64,000 nucleotides of DNA, taken from contig NZ_CP108569.1 in NCBI RefSeq assembly GCF_036010505.1, positions 7,563,831 to 7,627,830 of the forward strand. The letters are read 5' to 3'. This DNA comes from Streptomyces sp. NBC_01197 (GTDB lineage Bacteria; Actinomycetota; Actinomycetes; Streptomycetales; Streptomycetaceae). Positions 1-8,543 of the stretch are shown here, piece by piece; within the stretch, counting starts at the first letter, position 1, and every line of letters starts with the position of its first letter. The position numbers and the translations under genes are program-made. The notes under the pieces are model-generated. The model was given only the letters and a program-made list of their open reading frames with translations. It was not told where the DNA came from and ran no database searches.

Positions 1-528
1 CAAGCCGAGCTCGCGGCGAAGCTTGGGCAGGTCAACGCCGTCGACACTGTCATACAACGCAGTCAGCTCATCGGCGGGAAACGTCGCCAGGATCGCCTTG
101 CCGCCCGATGCGAGGTGAGCAGGCAGGGAGCGGCCGGCCCGGTCCCCGACTCTCAGGATTTGTTCGCATTCGACCGTGGCGATGAAACGGACCTCGGGTC
201 CGGCCATCACCATCAGGTTTGTCGACTCCTGCACCCGATCCACCAGTTGGTGCATATGGGGCAGGGCCGTCTGCCGCAGGAGGGCGACTGGAGCCTCCGA
301 CACCGCGCTGGGGTGCAGCGCCTTTCCCGCTCGGTAGAGCCGGTCCGGTCCCTGCTCCGCGAAGTCCCGGTAGACCAGCATCGCCAGCAGGCGGTGCGCT
401 GTGGACGCCGAGACCCCCAGGCGTTCGGCCGCGTCCGTCACTCGCAGCGGCCCCTCCTGCTGGAGCAGGGACGCCAGATGCAGAGCGTGGTCGACCGACT
501 CGATGGCGTAGGCGGGTTTGTTCTTCAT
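1..528 (-). CDS. IclR-family transcriptional regulator, N-terminal part (runs off the left edge)
   Basis: Reading the minus strand from an ATG at 528 gives 176 codons with no stop before the window edge, so the C-terminal end is missing here. The start is MKNKPAYAIESVDHALHL, followed by a winged helix-turn-helix at about residues 8-65 (VTDAAERLGVSASTAHRLL) and the beginning of the effector domain (MVMAGPEVRFIATVE, then SGGKAILATFP near residue 145). IclR proteins use this layout to bind DNA and a small-molecule ligand. Target genes would lie further left or be the divergent DNA at 530-630. The family call is firm; the ligand is unknown. Confidence 0.85.
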   Translation of the reverse strand, partial: MKNKPAYAIESVDHALHLASLLQQEGPLRVTDAAERLGVSASTAHRLLAMLVYRDFAEQGPDRLYRAGKALHPSAVSEAPVALLRQTALPHMHQLVDRVQESTNLMVMAGPEVRFIATVECEQILRVGDRAGRSLPAHLASGGKAILATFPADELTALYDSVDGVDLPKLRRELGL

Positions 529-633
529 AGCAGAAAAACCTATCCCACTATGAGGAAATGTCGGCAGTCTCCCTGCCATGACGCAGACCACATACCCGGC
601 GGCACGCGGGACCGCGTCCCTCGTGACCGCTCT

Positions 634-1107
634 GTGCTGGGTGACACCTGGCTGGACCACCAGATCACCTGCCAACCTGAGCTGCACCCCCAGCAGGTCA
701 GCCTCCTGGCCCAGCTCACCGCCCAACACCCCCACGCTCACCCGCACGCGATGCTGCTCCATCCTCCTTCCGGCCCCCGTATGTACGCCTTCCACCGAGG
801 CCTACGAGCCGCCCGGCAATTCCACCAGCGCGAAGGGGAGCTCCACGTCCCCCTCGCTCACCGCGAGGACCTCCAGGGAGACGAAGTGCTCCTGGGCCGC
901 TGGATCAAGAAATGCCGCACACAGACAGCCAGGTTGACCGCATCGCAGATCGCCGCCGTGACCGCCCTCGGTATCCAGCCGGACCCGCTCTTCCAGCCTC
1001 CCCCGCCCACCTCGACCGACCAGCCCACGGACGACACCTGGTGGGCATCACCGGAAGACCGCATGGCTACACCAGGCGTCGTGGGATGGCCGCAGCCCCG
1101 CTCCTGA
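634..1107 (+). pseudogene. Helicase-associated-domain remnant
   Basis: This frame encodes a C-terminal block with the look of the helicase-associated (HA) repeat common in Streptomyces plasmid helicases: MYAFHRGLRAARQFHQREG, then LHVPLAHRE, LGRWIKK and a final LTASQIAAVTALGI. No helicase motor domain precedes it. Upstream the open frame runs antisense through the IclR gene, which I regard as chance. A GTG at 634 could start a short protein of about 157 residues, but a 5'-truncated gene fragment is the simpler reading. The 3' end overlaps the 3' end of the minus-strand gene by 41 bases. Confidence 0.5.
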
Positions 1108-2122
1108 CCTCAGCCCTGATCCAGCACAGTTCATCCGCGTCAAGGTCCCACCACCACGCTGCGATCACGGACGCGTCCACCAGACGACGGAGCGCAGCCT
1201 CCATGGCGACGGGATCGAGCCCGCACCCGCGGTGAAGCTGCCCAGAATCGATTCGTCCGGCGCGCCCTGCGGGGGAGCGGTGAGCCGCCAGAGCCAGAGC
1301 AACCAGTCGTTCTGAGACCGGCAAAGTGCGCACCGCGGGTACCGTCGCGACCCGTAGCGCCCAGTCGCAGGCCCGCAGCCGCTCGGACCGCGCCGGCTCC
1401 GGGAACAGCAGGGTGACGTCCAGCAGTTGTGCGGTGATCGCGGCACCCCGCCAGGGCCCCTCGAGCTCCAGCCAGCCCACCTCCCGCAGCTCCTCCGCCA
1501 GGGCGGGCGGGCGGCTCATCCGCATGCTGCGAAGAAGACCGCCGGGGAGACGGACGAGTCCGGTACGGCCGGATCTCAGCGCGCCCTGCACAGCGAGCAG
1601 GCGCGCTTGTGGCGTGACGGTCTCAGGGAGAGCGGCGGCCAGGTAGGACAGCATGTTTCCCACCAGCGCCCACGCCTGCTCATGGGGCCCTGGCTGGCCG
1701 CCCGGGCCGGCGGGCCTGGCCGGTGCGGGCGGCTCGGCCTTCGGGCCCGGGTCGGTCTCGGGGACGATGGCGGCGTGCTGGGTGGCGGCGGCACAGGCGG
1801 TGCAGGTGTCTGCCAGGCGCCAAGTGCGGCCGCTGTGTTCGCGGGCGAGGACCAGAATGACGGGGCCGGAGCAGCCGCGGTGGCGGGGGTGCCAGCGGCA
1901 GCCCCGCTCGTGGCACTGACAGGTCCGCAGATACGGCGCGAGCGCATCACGCCGCGCGTGACGGGCGAGGTGCGCCAGGACTGCGGCGCGCGCCGAGGGC
2001 AGGGTGAACGATCCACCGTCCGGTGTGCACTGGGGGCAGACGAGTACGCAGTCGCCCTGGTGCGGACGCAGTTCCACGGTCCAGGTGCGGCACCGCAGGG
2101 GTTCGGGGGTGCGGGGCCTCAT
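1067..2122 (-). CDS. Cys/His-rich hypothetical protein of actinomycete plasmid type
   Basis: 351 residues. The N-terminal third carries clustered cysteines and histidines (CVLVCPQC near residue 26, CQCHERGCRWHPRHRGC near residue 68, CTACAAATQH near 103), which suggests zinc binding. A proline/alanine-rich linker follows at about 120-150. The rest is a helical domain with two winged-helix-like stretches (PEPARSERLRACDWALRV, then LDPVAMEAALRRLVDASVI). It is divergent to the XRE gene at 2282, and the inverted repeats at 2208-2291 lie in the shared promoter. I recognise no named family. A DNA-binding role is an inference from the Cys clusters and the C-terminal wHTH-like region. Confidence 0.7.
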   Translation of the reverse strand: MRPRTPEPLRCRTWTVELRPHQGDCVLVCPQCTPDGGSFTLPSARAAVLAHLARHARRDALAPYLRTCQCHERGCRWHPRHRGCSGPVILVLAREHSGRTWRLADTCTACAAATQHAAIVPETDPGPKAEPPAPARPAGPGGQPGPHEQAWALVGNMLSYLAAALPETVTPQARLLAVQGALRSGRTGLVRLPGGLLRSMRMSRPPALAEELREVGWLELEGPWRGAAITAQLLDVTLLFPEPARSERLRACDWALRVATVPAVRTLPVSERLVALALAAHRSPAGRAGRIDSGQLHRGCGLDPVAMEAALRRLVDASVIAAWWWDLDADELCWIRAEVRSGAAAIPRRLV

Positions 2123-2207
2123 CGGGCGGGACCTTTCTCTGTGTTCCGCATCGCTGCGCGTGTGCTCCCGCCGTGCGGCGCGGGAGTGGGGGACGGGCCC
2201 GCACCTT

Positions 2208-2291
2208 AGTGCAGACCTCTGCCCTGCGCACCTCGGCCCTCACCTGCACAAATAGGGCAGAGGTCTGCACTGACAGGGCAGGTGTCTGCAC
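2208..2291. promoter_or_regulatory. Inverted-repeat operator between divergent genes
   Basis: An 18-bp sequence at 2208-2225 (AGTGCAGACCTCTGCCCT) is repeated perfectly in inverted orientation at 2254-2271. A third, imperfect copy (2275-2291) in the orientation of the second overlaps the GTG start of the XRE gene. The spacing places the sites over the promoters of both divergent genes. Autoregulation by the adjacent XRE-type protein is the obvious inference. Confidence 0.6.
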
Positions 2292-2569
2292 CGTCGGATG
2301 GTGGAGTGACGATCTTCCCGCCCGACCCCAACCTCGCCGCCCTGCGCCTGCAGCTGGCCCGGCTCCGGGGCGCGCGCGGATGGACCTACGACGAACTGGC
2401 CCGCCGCAGCGGCCTCTCCCGGCGTACCCTCATCGAAATCGAGCAGGGCCGCACCACCGGATCCCTCCCCTCCTGGCACGCCCTGGCCCACGCCCTCGGC
2501 GTTCCTGTCGATCAGCTACTCGGCGCCCTCTGCGAGGACCACGAGCCTCCCGCCGAGCCCACCGACTGA
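2282..2569 (+). CDS. XRE-family helix-turn-helix regulator
   Basis: A small 95-residue protein that is almost only a Cro/CI-type HTH (about residues 20-80): LRLQLARLRGARGWTYDELA, the recognition helix SGLSRRTLIEIEQGRT, and LAHALGVPVDQLL. The GTG at 2282 is inside a repeat copy; a second in-frame GTG at 2306 gives MTIFPPDPN and is an alternative start. The gene heads a co-oriented group with the DUF6083 and helicase genes. Autoregulation through the repeats at 2208-2291 is likely. Family call is secure, targets are inferred. Confidence 0.85.
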   Translation: MSAPSDGGVTIFPPDPNLAALRLQLARLRGARGWTYDELARRSGLSRRTLIEIEQGRTTGSLPSWHALAHALGVPVDQLLGALCEDHEPPAEPTD

Positions 2570-2724
2570 CACCGCCCAGCCCCGAGCGGAATCACCCGAT
2601 CCATTCACCAGGCCGAACATCAGGCCGGACAACCGCACGCCCGTTCCCATGGATTGGGCCAAACGCGGGACATCCACCGCCCGGACACCTCCCGCACGGC
2701 GCGGCGCCTGCCACCTTCACCGCC

Positions 2725-3582
2725 ATGCACCCCACCACCGCGTCCGGTCACCACTGGGACGGCAGCTCCCTCCGCCCCCACCGCCCACGGGTCCTGCGCG
2801 TCGCCGAGACCAGCCCCACCCGCCTGCTGCGCACCGCCCAGCCCGGCACCTGCCGCCACTGCGGCAACCGCATCCACTGGTACCCGCGCACGGGCCACCA
2901 CCTCATCGCCCTGCACCCCCACGAACTACCCACCCGTACCGGCCCCGCAACCAGCCGCTGGCACGTCTACGCCGGCACCGCTCACCCCCACGCCGACGGC
3001 ACACCCTGGTGCTCCATCCCGCACACCGACCTCTGCCCTGCCGAAGACCCGCCCGCCCAGCTCACCCCCCAGCTCACCGAGCTACGCCGCGGCCTCGCCC
3101 TGCGCACCCGCCGTCTTCTCGACCATGGCTTCCTCTCCCCACCGCCCGAACAACCCACGCCGTCTCCAGGGGCCCCGTGCCAGCCGGCACGGCCCGTCGT
3201 GCAGCTCCTCCAAAGCCGCTACCTTGCCCGCCACCCCATCGAGGACATCCGGTGCGTGGCCCAGACCCGCCGACGCCACCGCTGCCCCCGCCCCGTCCTC
3301 GACCCCCAAGGCCCGGCCGGCGTTTGGACCCTGATGCCAGCACCCGTCGGCCATGGACAACTGGCTCTGCCCGAAACGCTGATGGCCGTCTACGACCTCA
3401 CTTCGCTCCCGTACCCAGAGCACCTGCGCTGGCGCACCCAGCGTTGCCCCAGCCACGCCACGGCCCCCGGCGCGGCCGACCTCGCCCTCGCGGACTGGGA
3501 GATTTTCGACCCGCTCCTGCACCATCAGCACATGCACCCTCGCCTGCCCACCACCTCCCGTCGGCCCAGGAACGGTTCATGA
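2725..3582 (+). CDS. DUF6083-type hypothetical protein
   Basis: 285 residues from the ATG at 2725. The first domain carries a CRHCGNRIHWYPR motif, then LIALHPHELP, SRWHVYAGTAHP and GTPWCSIPHTDLCPA, which I associate with the actinobacterial DUF6083 domain: a probable zinc-ribbon-like fold with CxxC and further Cys/His. A C-terminal region (about 160-285) adds RCVAQTRRRHRCPRPVLD and RTQRCPSHATA, probably a second metal-binding unit. The function of the family is not known. Three reading frames are open here because of the extreme GC content; this one is chosen for the domain match. The next gene follows about 160 bases downstream. Confidence 0.7.
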   Translation: MHPTTASGHHWDGSSLRPHRPRVLRVAETSPTRLLRTAQPGTCRHCGNRIHWYPRTGHHLIALHPHELPTRTGPATSRWHVYAGTAHPHADGTPWCSIPHTDLCPAEDPPAQLTPQLTELRRGLALRTRRLLDHGFLSPPPEQPTPSPGAPCQPARPVVQLLQSRYLARHPIEDIRCVAQTRRRHRCPRPVLDPQGPAGVWTLMPAPVGHGQLALPETLMAVYDLTSLPYPEHLRWRTQRCPSHATAPGAADLALADWEIFDPLLHHQHMHPRLPTTSRRPRNGS

Positions 3583-3742
3583 CCCGCACCACCCCACGAG
3601 CTTCCGCTCGCCCCGACCAGGACATGTCCCCGCACAGGATCGGTTCTGCTTCGCCGGGCCCGAGCGAGCCGGGCCGTCAGCCACGGCCGATTCCGGCGGC
3701 CGCGGTTCGCGTCCTTGAACCGATCCGTTTCATGGAGTGCCC

Positions 3743-5212
3743 GTGCTGAAGCCCACCGACGAACAGGTCGCAGCCGCTGACGCCTTCCGTGCCGGCCAGC
3801 ACCTTGCCCTTCAGGCAGGCGCCGGTACCGGAAAGACCTCCACCCTGGCCCTGCTCGCTGCCGCCACCCCTCGCCGCGGCCGCTACCTCGCCTTCAGCAA
3901 GGACATCGCCACCGCCGCAACCTCCCGATTCCCGCGTACCGTCACGTGTAAGACCACCCACGCGCTGGCCTTCGCCGCCACCGGCCACCGCTACCTGCCC
4001 CGCCTCAACGGCCCCCGCCAAAGCGGCTGGAGAGCCGGCCGGGCCCTGGGCATCACCCAGCCCCTGCGCATCGGGGACCACGACATCACCCCCGCAGCCC
4101 TGTCCTACGCCGCCCTGCACGCCGTGACCCGCTTCTGCCACTCAGCCGACCCCGTCATCACCCGCCGCCACATCCCCCAACTCCGCGGCCTCGAAGGACA
4201 GGGCTATACCCAACTGGCGGACGCTGTCCTGCCCTTCGCACACAAGGCATGGGCCGATCTCCAGCACCCTGAACACGGCGCCGTGAGCTTCGGACACGAC
4301 CACTACCTCAAGATCTGGGCCCTCACCGAACCCAAGATCGACGCGGACTACCTCCTCCTCGACGAAGCCCAGGACACCAACCCCGTTGTCGAGCAGGCCT
4401 TCAACGCCCAGCGTGCCCACGCCCAGCTCGTCATGGTCGGCGACTCCGCCCAGGCCATCTACGGCTGGCGCGGCGCCAAGGACGTCATGACCGGCTTCAA
4501 CGGCACCCCCCTGACTCTCTCCCGGTCCTTCCGCTTCGGCCCCCGCCTGGCAGCCGAAGCCAACCGGTGGCTCACCATCGCCGACGCCCCCATCCGACTT
4601 CAGGGCTCCGACACCGTCCCCACCGAACTCACCGACGTGCCCCAGCCTGACGCCATCTTGTGCCGGACCAACGTGGGCACCATCACCCACGTCATGAACC
4701 TCCTCGACACCGGCCACCGCGTCGCCCTCGCCGGCGGCGGAAAATCCCTGCAAGCCCTCGCCCACGCCGCCCGCGCCCTCAAAGATGGCCGCCCTACCCG
4801 CCACCCCGAACTCATCCTCTTCCGCTCCTGGGGAGAGCTCCAGGACTACGCCGACCGCGACCCCACCGGCGGCGACCTGAAACCCCTGGTCGATCTCATC
4901 GACCAGCACGGGGCAGACGCGATCCTCACCGCCATCGGCCACCTCGTCGACGAACACCATGCCCAGGTCACCGTGACCACCGCCCACAAAGCCAAAGGGC
5001 GCGAATGGCCGAACGTACGCATCGCCGACGACTTCCACCCGCCCAAAGACAGCGAGGAAAAGGACGACCAGGGCAGGCCGCTGCCAGGGCCCATCGACGA
5101 CACCGAAGCCCGCCTCGCCTACGTAGCAGTCACCCGCGCCCGCCACCGCCTCGAACGAGGCAGCCTGTCCTGGATCGACCACCACCCGGCGGGAAACACG
5201 GACACGGACTAG
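3743..5212 (+). CDS. UvrD/Rep-like superfamily 1 DNA helicase
   Basis: 489 residues with the SF1A motifs in order: Walker A GAGTGKTS near residue 26, motif II DEAQDTN near 207, motif III GDSAQAIYGWRG near 233, motif V TTAHKAKGREW near 412 and motif VI YVAVTRARHRL near 460. It should be an ATP-driven 3'-5' DNA translocase or helicase. At under 500 residues it is much shorter than PcrA/UvrD (about 720-800), so the 1B/2B subdomains are reduced, as in small phage- and plasmid-borne versions. The GTG at 3743 is preferred over one at 3737 because GGAG at 3734-3737 lies 5 bases upstream. A role in plasmid replication or recombination is inferred from its neighbours. Confidence 0.85.
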   Translation: MLKPTDEQVAAADAFRAGQHLALQAGAGTGKTSTLALLAAATPRRGRYLAFSKDIATAATSRFPRTVTCKTTHALAFAATGHRYLPRLNGPRQSGWRAGRALGITQPLRIGDHDITPAALSYAALHAVTRFCHSADPVITRRHIPQLRGLEGQGYTQLADAVLPFAHKAWADLQHPEHGAVSFGHDHYLKIWALTEPKIDADYLLLDEAQDTNPVVEQAFNAQRAHAQLVMVGDSAQAIYGWRGAKDVMTGFNGTPLTLSRSFRFGPRLAAEANRWLTIADAPIRLQGSDTVPTELTDVPQPDAILCRTNVGTITHVMNLLDTGHRVALAGGGKSLQALAHAARALKDGRPTRHPELILFRSWGELQDYADRDPTGGDLKPLVDLIDQHGADAILTAIGHLVDEHHAQVTVTTAHKAKGREWPNVRIADDFHPPKDSEEKDDQGRPLPGPIDDTEARLAYVAVTRARHRLERGSLSWIDHHPAGNTDTD

Positions 5213-5371
5213 ATGTATTGATCACGGACGTTGTTGACACGGGGGTCTTGATCGAAGGCGAAGACCTCCGGTGTGGTGTAGTGTTTAGTGCCGCGTCAGG
5301 CAACGTTCGCCTCGTTGTGACGTGTCGTCTGGTTGCTGCGCCGAGCGGTATCGGTTGGCCAAAATGGTCGT

Positions 5372-5674
5372 GTGGCTGAACGTGTGCGGGTCCGTGAGAG
5401 CGATGATGACGAGGGGCGGCGTCTGCTGCGGATCATCCGCAGGGGCACTGGGTCGGTGGTGACCTGGCGGCGGGCTCAGATGGTGCTGCTGTCCGCGCAG
5501 GGCATGCCAGTGGCGAGGATCGCTGAGGTGTCGTTCACCAGCGACGACCGGGTCCGCGATGTGATCCACAACTTCAACACCGACGGCTTCCACTCGCTCT
5601 ACCCGAAGTACAAGGGCGGACGGCCGAAGATCTTCACGCTGCCCGAGCGCTGCGAGATCAAGAAGATTGCCAAG
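5372..5674 (+). pseudogene. IS630-family transposase, N-terminal fragment
   Basis: The GTG at 5372 starts VAERVRVRES, followed by an HTH region (RAQMVLLSAQGMPVARIAEV) and the linker GRPKIFTLPERCEIKKIAK. The reading frame stops being transposase exactly at the IS21 end at 5675. Joining codon AAG at 5672-5674 to TCC at 8544 restores IAKSKPTEHDLPFSTWS, the continuous sequence of intact Streptomyces copies. The protein would bind the element ends; the catalytic DDE domain is in the other fragment. Confidence 0.9.
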
Positions 5675-5746
5675 TGTCCCCGTACTGTTCTGAGTGCTCC
5701 ACCAAGTACGGAGAAATGTGCACCAGTCTCAGAGGGACGGTCGTGC

Positions 5747-6133
5747 TCAGACCAGGGTGGAGATGCAGAACGGGTGGCCTGCGGGATCCAGCAGGACCCG
5801 CCACCGGTCGGGGTCCGGCTGGAATTCGGGCTTGACGGCTCCCAGAGCGAGCAGGCGAGCCTGAGCGGCGTCCAAGTCGTCGACGCCTAGTTCTATATGG
5901 GCCTGCTTCTCCTGGGAGGGATCCGGCCAAGTGGGGCGGCGGTAGTCGGTGAGCCGGTTGAATCCCAGTCCTGCAGCTCCCTCTCGGCCGAGCAGGATGA
6001 AATCCTCGGTGGAGAGGACCACAGGCAGGCCGAGGGCCTTTCCGTAGAAGTGGGCCAGCTCAGCGGGGTCAGGGCAGTCGAAGGTGACAGCCGAGTAGCG
6101 GAACGTGGATGCTGACGTGTCTTCATGGCTCAT
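5747..6133 (-). CDS. VOC-family (glyoxalase/bleomycin-resistance type) protein, IS21 passenger
   Basis: 128 residues, one vicinal-oxygen-chelate domain with two beta-alpha-beta-beta-beta modules: FRYSAVTFDCPDPAELAHFY then LGLPVV, and KQAHIELGVDDLDAAQARLL then VLLDPAGHPFCI. VOC proteins bind metals and act as dioxygenases, isomerases, thiol transferases or drug-binding proteins; actinobacteria have many of unknown substrate. The second module keeps the H of AHIEL and the D of LLDPAGHPF. It lies inside the IS21 ends, 95 bases beyond the istB stop, so it moves with the element. A resistance or detoxification role is plausible for cargo but not shown. Confidence 0.85.
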   Translation of the reverse strand: MSHEDTSASTFRYSAVTFDCPDPAELAHFYGKALGLPVVLSTEDFILLGREGAAGLGFNRLTDYRRPTWPDPSQEKQAHIELGVDDLDAAQARLLALGAVKPEFQPDPDRWRVLLDPAGHPFCISTLV

Positions 6134-6228
6134 GGGCGGGACGGTATTAGGGATCTAGGACAAGCTGGGTCCTATTTGTGATGTGGTCGGCACGTTCGCT
6201 CACCTTCTGCGATTGGCCTCCTGGTCGC

Positions 6229-6999
6229 TCAGGCCACGTCTGTGTCCCGCTCGATGGCCTGGAGCCGGTTCTTGAGCCGGTAGCTGTTGCCGTTGATAGA
6301 GACGACTTCGCAGTGGTGGAGGAGGCGGTCGAGGATGGCGGTGGCGAGGACCTCGTCGCCGAAGACCTGACCCCACTCGCTGAAGGTCTTGTTCGAGGTC
6401 AGGATGACCGAGCCCTTCTCGTAGCGCTTGGAGATCACCTGGAAGACCAGGTTCGCTTCCGCGCGTTCGAGGGGTTGGTAGCCGACTTCGTCGACCACGA
6501 GGACGCTGGGCCGCAGGTAGGTGCCGAGCTTATTGACCAGCCGTCCGGCGGCCTCGGCGGTCTTGAGGTGACGGACCATGTCGTCGAGGGTCGTGAAGTA
6601 GATCGAGTAGCCGGCCCGGCAGGCCGCGACGGCCAGGGCGACGGCGATGTGCGTCTTGCCGACTCCCGGCGGGCCCAGCAGGGCCGCGTTGGCCTTGGCC
6701 TCGACGAACGAGAGGGTGGCGAGGTCTTTGACCTTGCGGGGGTCGAGGTCGGGCTGGAAGGAGAAGTCGTACTCATCGAGCGTCTTGTGGTGCGGCAGCT
6801 TCGAGGTCCGCAGCCCTTGGCGGAAGCGACGGTCGTCGCGGACCGCGAGTTCCTCGGAGAGGACCAGGTCGAGGAAGTCGAGGTAACCCATCTTCGCCTC
6901 GTCGGCCCGGCGGGTGAACTCGTTGATTGTCTCCGCGAGATGGGGCAGGCCGAGCTTGCCGGCCGTGGTGCGGATGCGGTTGCCGGTCAGCTGGCTCAA
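6229..6999 (-). CDS. istB: IstB-like ATP-binding transposition helper
   Basis: 256 residues, an AAA+ ATPase of the IstB/DnaC group that marks the target and activates the IstA transposase. Walker A is GPPGVGKTHIA near residue 110, Walker B VLVVDEVGY near 168, sensor-type ILTSNKTFSEW near 200, and the C-terminal arginine region is LLHHCEVVSINGNSYRLK. The N-terminal helical domain (LGLPHLAETINEFTRRADEA) contacts the transposase. The start is a TTG at 6999 that overlaps the istA stop as TTGA, so translation is coupled. Length matches the family, and the gene looks intact. Confidence 0.93.
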   Translation of the reverse strand: MSQLTGNRIRTTAGKLGLPHLAETINEFTRRADEAKMGYLDFLDLVLSEELAVRDDRRFRQGLRTSKLPHHKTLDEYDFSFQPDLDPRKVKDLATLSFVEAKANAALLGPPGVGKTHIAVALAVAACRAGYSIYFTTLDDMVRHLKTAEAAGRLVNKLGTYLRPSVLVVDEVGYQPLERAEANLVFQVISKRYEKGSVILTSNKTFSEWGQVFGDEVLATAILDRLLHHCEVVSINGNSYRLKNRLQAIERDTDVA

Positions 7000-8414
7000 G
7001 AGCGTTCCTTCGTCGCGCGGTGGGTGGAGAAGGGGCGGGTGCCGGTCAGTTCGTCATAGACGGACAGCGGGCGGCGGCCAACTTCGACGCTGGCGGCTGC
7101 GGCCCGGTTCAACAGGGCTTGCAGCGGGCCGGCTTCGAGGCCCAGTGGCTGGTCATGGCGAGGCCGGGGGACCACGTCGCCGGTGGTGACGCGCCGGTTG
7201 TCGCCCTTGGGCAGGCCGTCCCAGTGCTTCTCGTCGACGACACGCGCGCCGCGGCCGACTGCCCGCGGATGGACAGCCAAGAGGGTCCCGCCGCTGGCGT
7301 CGGGGACGGTGGAGTGCAGGCTGATCTGCGACTTCGTGGCCCGGACCTCGACCAGTTGACGGGGGCGGACCTTGCGGGCTGGCACCGAGTAGAGGTTCGC
7401 GTCGAAGGCGACCAGGCAGTCCTTGCCGACGTGCCGCAGATGCCGCTGGGCGACCACATACGGAGTCGGCGGCGGCGGCCGCAGGGCCACATGATCGCGC
7501 ACGGCCCGGTGCCCGATGACCTCGCCGTGGGTGCCGTGCACCTTCGCCCTCCGCAGCGGCACCCAGGCGGCGAAGGCGGCATTCATCTCCTGGATCGAGG
7601 AGAAGGCCCGTCCGGACAGCACGTGGTCTCGGACGATCAGCACTTGCCGTTCGACCCGGCCCTTCCCTGTCGGCCGATAGGCGGCCAGGACATCGATATC
7701 GAAGTCGTAGTGCCCGGCGAACGCGACCGCTTCCGGGTGCAGCGGGACCGCCTCGCCCGGTGCGACGTGCCGGCGCACGACGGTCTTGGTGCGGTCGTAG
7801 ACGATCGTCATCGGCACCCCGCCGAAGTGCGCGAACGCCTGCCGATGGCAATCGAAGAAGCTCGCCAGATCCTGGCTGGTGGTGAAGCAGCAGAACGGAT
7901 CACGCGAGTACGACAGAGTCATATGGAACGAGTAGACCTTCGGGATCCCCACGTGGGCGAGGATCTTGCCCTCATCGCCCCAGTCGCACTGGGCCTGGGC
8001 GCCCGGGACTACCTCGAACCGGCGATGCAGACCCGCCAGTTCACCCGGACTAATACCGAGATCCTCGGCAATCCGGGGCCGGGCCTCCTGAAGATAGATC
8101 TTGACCCGCTGGTAATTGATGGTGACCCCGTACTCCGACGCCAGACGCTCGTGGATCACCGATGCCTTCAAAAGGATCTCTGACCTGAGCATCGCGTCGA
8201 TCAGCGGCGCCACCTCGTCGACCGCCCGTCGCTGCTGTCGGCCCTCGGCCGTGCGCTTCGGCGGCGCGACGGGAGCCTCGCCCGACAAGTATTTCGTGAC
8301 CGTGCGACGGTTCAGCCCGGTCTCCTTCGCGATCTCCCGCAGGCTCATCGCACCGGACTCGTACAGACCGCGAAACCGCCTCAACTCCAGCCAGCGATGC
8401 GGGTCCAAGACCAC
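6996..8414 (-). CDS. istA: IS21-family transposase IstA
   Basis: The GTG at 8414 follows a GGGGAGG ribosome binding site and gives 472 residues, normal for IstA; a longer frame reaches 8456. The N-terminal HTH is MSLREIAKETGLNRRTVTKYL. The integrase core contains QCDWGDEGK, TIVYDRTKT and GKGRVERQV, which supply the acidic catalytic residues. The C-terminal part (VRPRQLVEVRATKSQISLHS) is the usual beta-barrel. Together with istB it is intact, so the element may still be mobile. It interrupts the IS630 transposase gene in the opposite orientation. Confidence 0.93.
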   Translation of the reverse strand: MVLDPHRWLELRRFRGLYESGAMSLREIAKETGLNRRTVTKYLSGEAPVAPPKRTAEGRQQRRAVDEVAPLIDAMLRSEILLKASVIHERLASEYGVTINYQRVKIYLQEARPRIAEDLGISPGELAGLHRRFEVVPGAQAQCDWGDEGKILAHVGIPKVYSFHMTLSYSRDPFCCFTTSQDLASFFDCHRQAFAHFGGVPMTIVYDRTKTVVRRHVAPGEAVPLHPEAVAFAGHYDFDIDVLAAYRPTGKGRVERQVLIVRDHVLSGRAFSSIQEMNAAFAAWVPLRRAKVHGTHGEVIGHRAVRDHVALRPPPPTPYVVAQRHLRHVGKDCLVAFDANLYSVPARKVRPRQLVEVRATKSQISLHSTVPDASGGTLLAVHPRAVGRGARVVDEKHWDGLPKGDNRRVTTGDVVPRPRHDQPLGLEAGPLQALLNRAAAASVEVGRRPLSVYDELTGTRPFSTHRATKERS

Positions 8415-8543
8415 CTCAGCCTCCCCTCTACCACCCCGTGACCGATGACAGAACACTCGCGGGACCCACCCGCCACCGCATCAACTTTGGTGCACTCTCA
8501 TCCGTACGAGATGGTGCACGATCACCTGTACGCCGACACCAAG

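Larger units (their letters stand above)
5675..8538 (-). mobile_element. IS21-family element carrying a VOC-family passenger gene
   Basis: The ends begin TGTC and match as inverted repeats for about 50 bases: left TGTCCCCGTACTG, right (read inward) TGTCGGCGTACAG. Both continue through GTGC and GTACGGA to TGCACC. The 5-bp target duplication CCAAG is present at 5670-5674 and 8539-8543. The element is 2,864 bp. It holds istA and istB in the usual overlapping order plus a third gene, a VOC-family protein, between istB and the distal end. All three read on the minus strand. IS21 elements are usually 2.0-2.5 kb with only istA/istB, so the extra gene is cargo. Confidence 0.9.

Noticed and set aside
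115..633. 5' part of a plus-strand open frame
   Set aside because: Antisense to the IclR fragment, whose HTH and effector motifs are clear.
2649..3749. Alternative frames over the DUF6083 gene
   Set aside because: Arg/Pro/His-rich shadows; only the frame from 2725 has CxxC and the conserved domain pattern.
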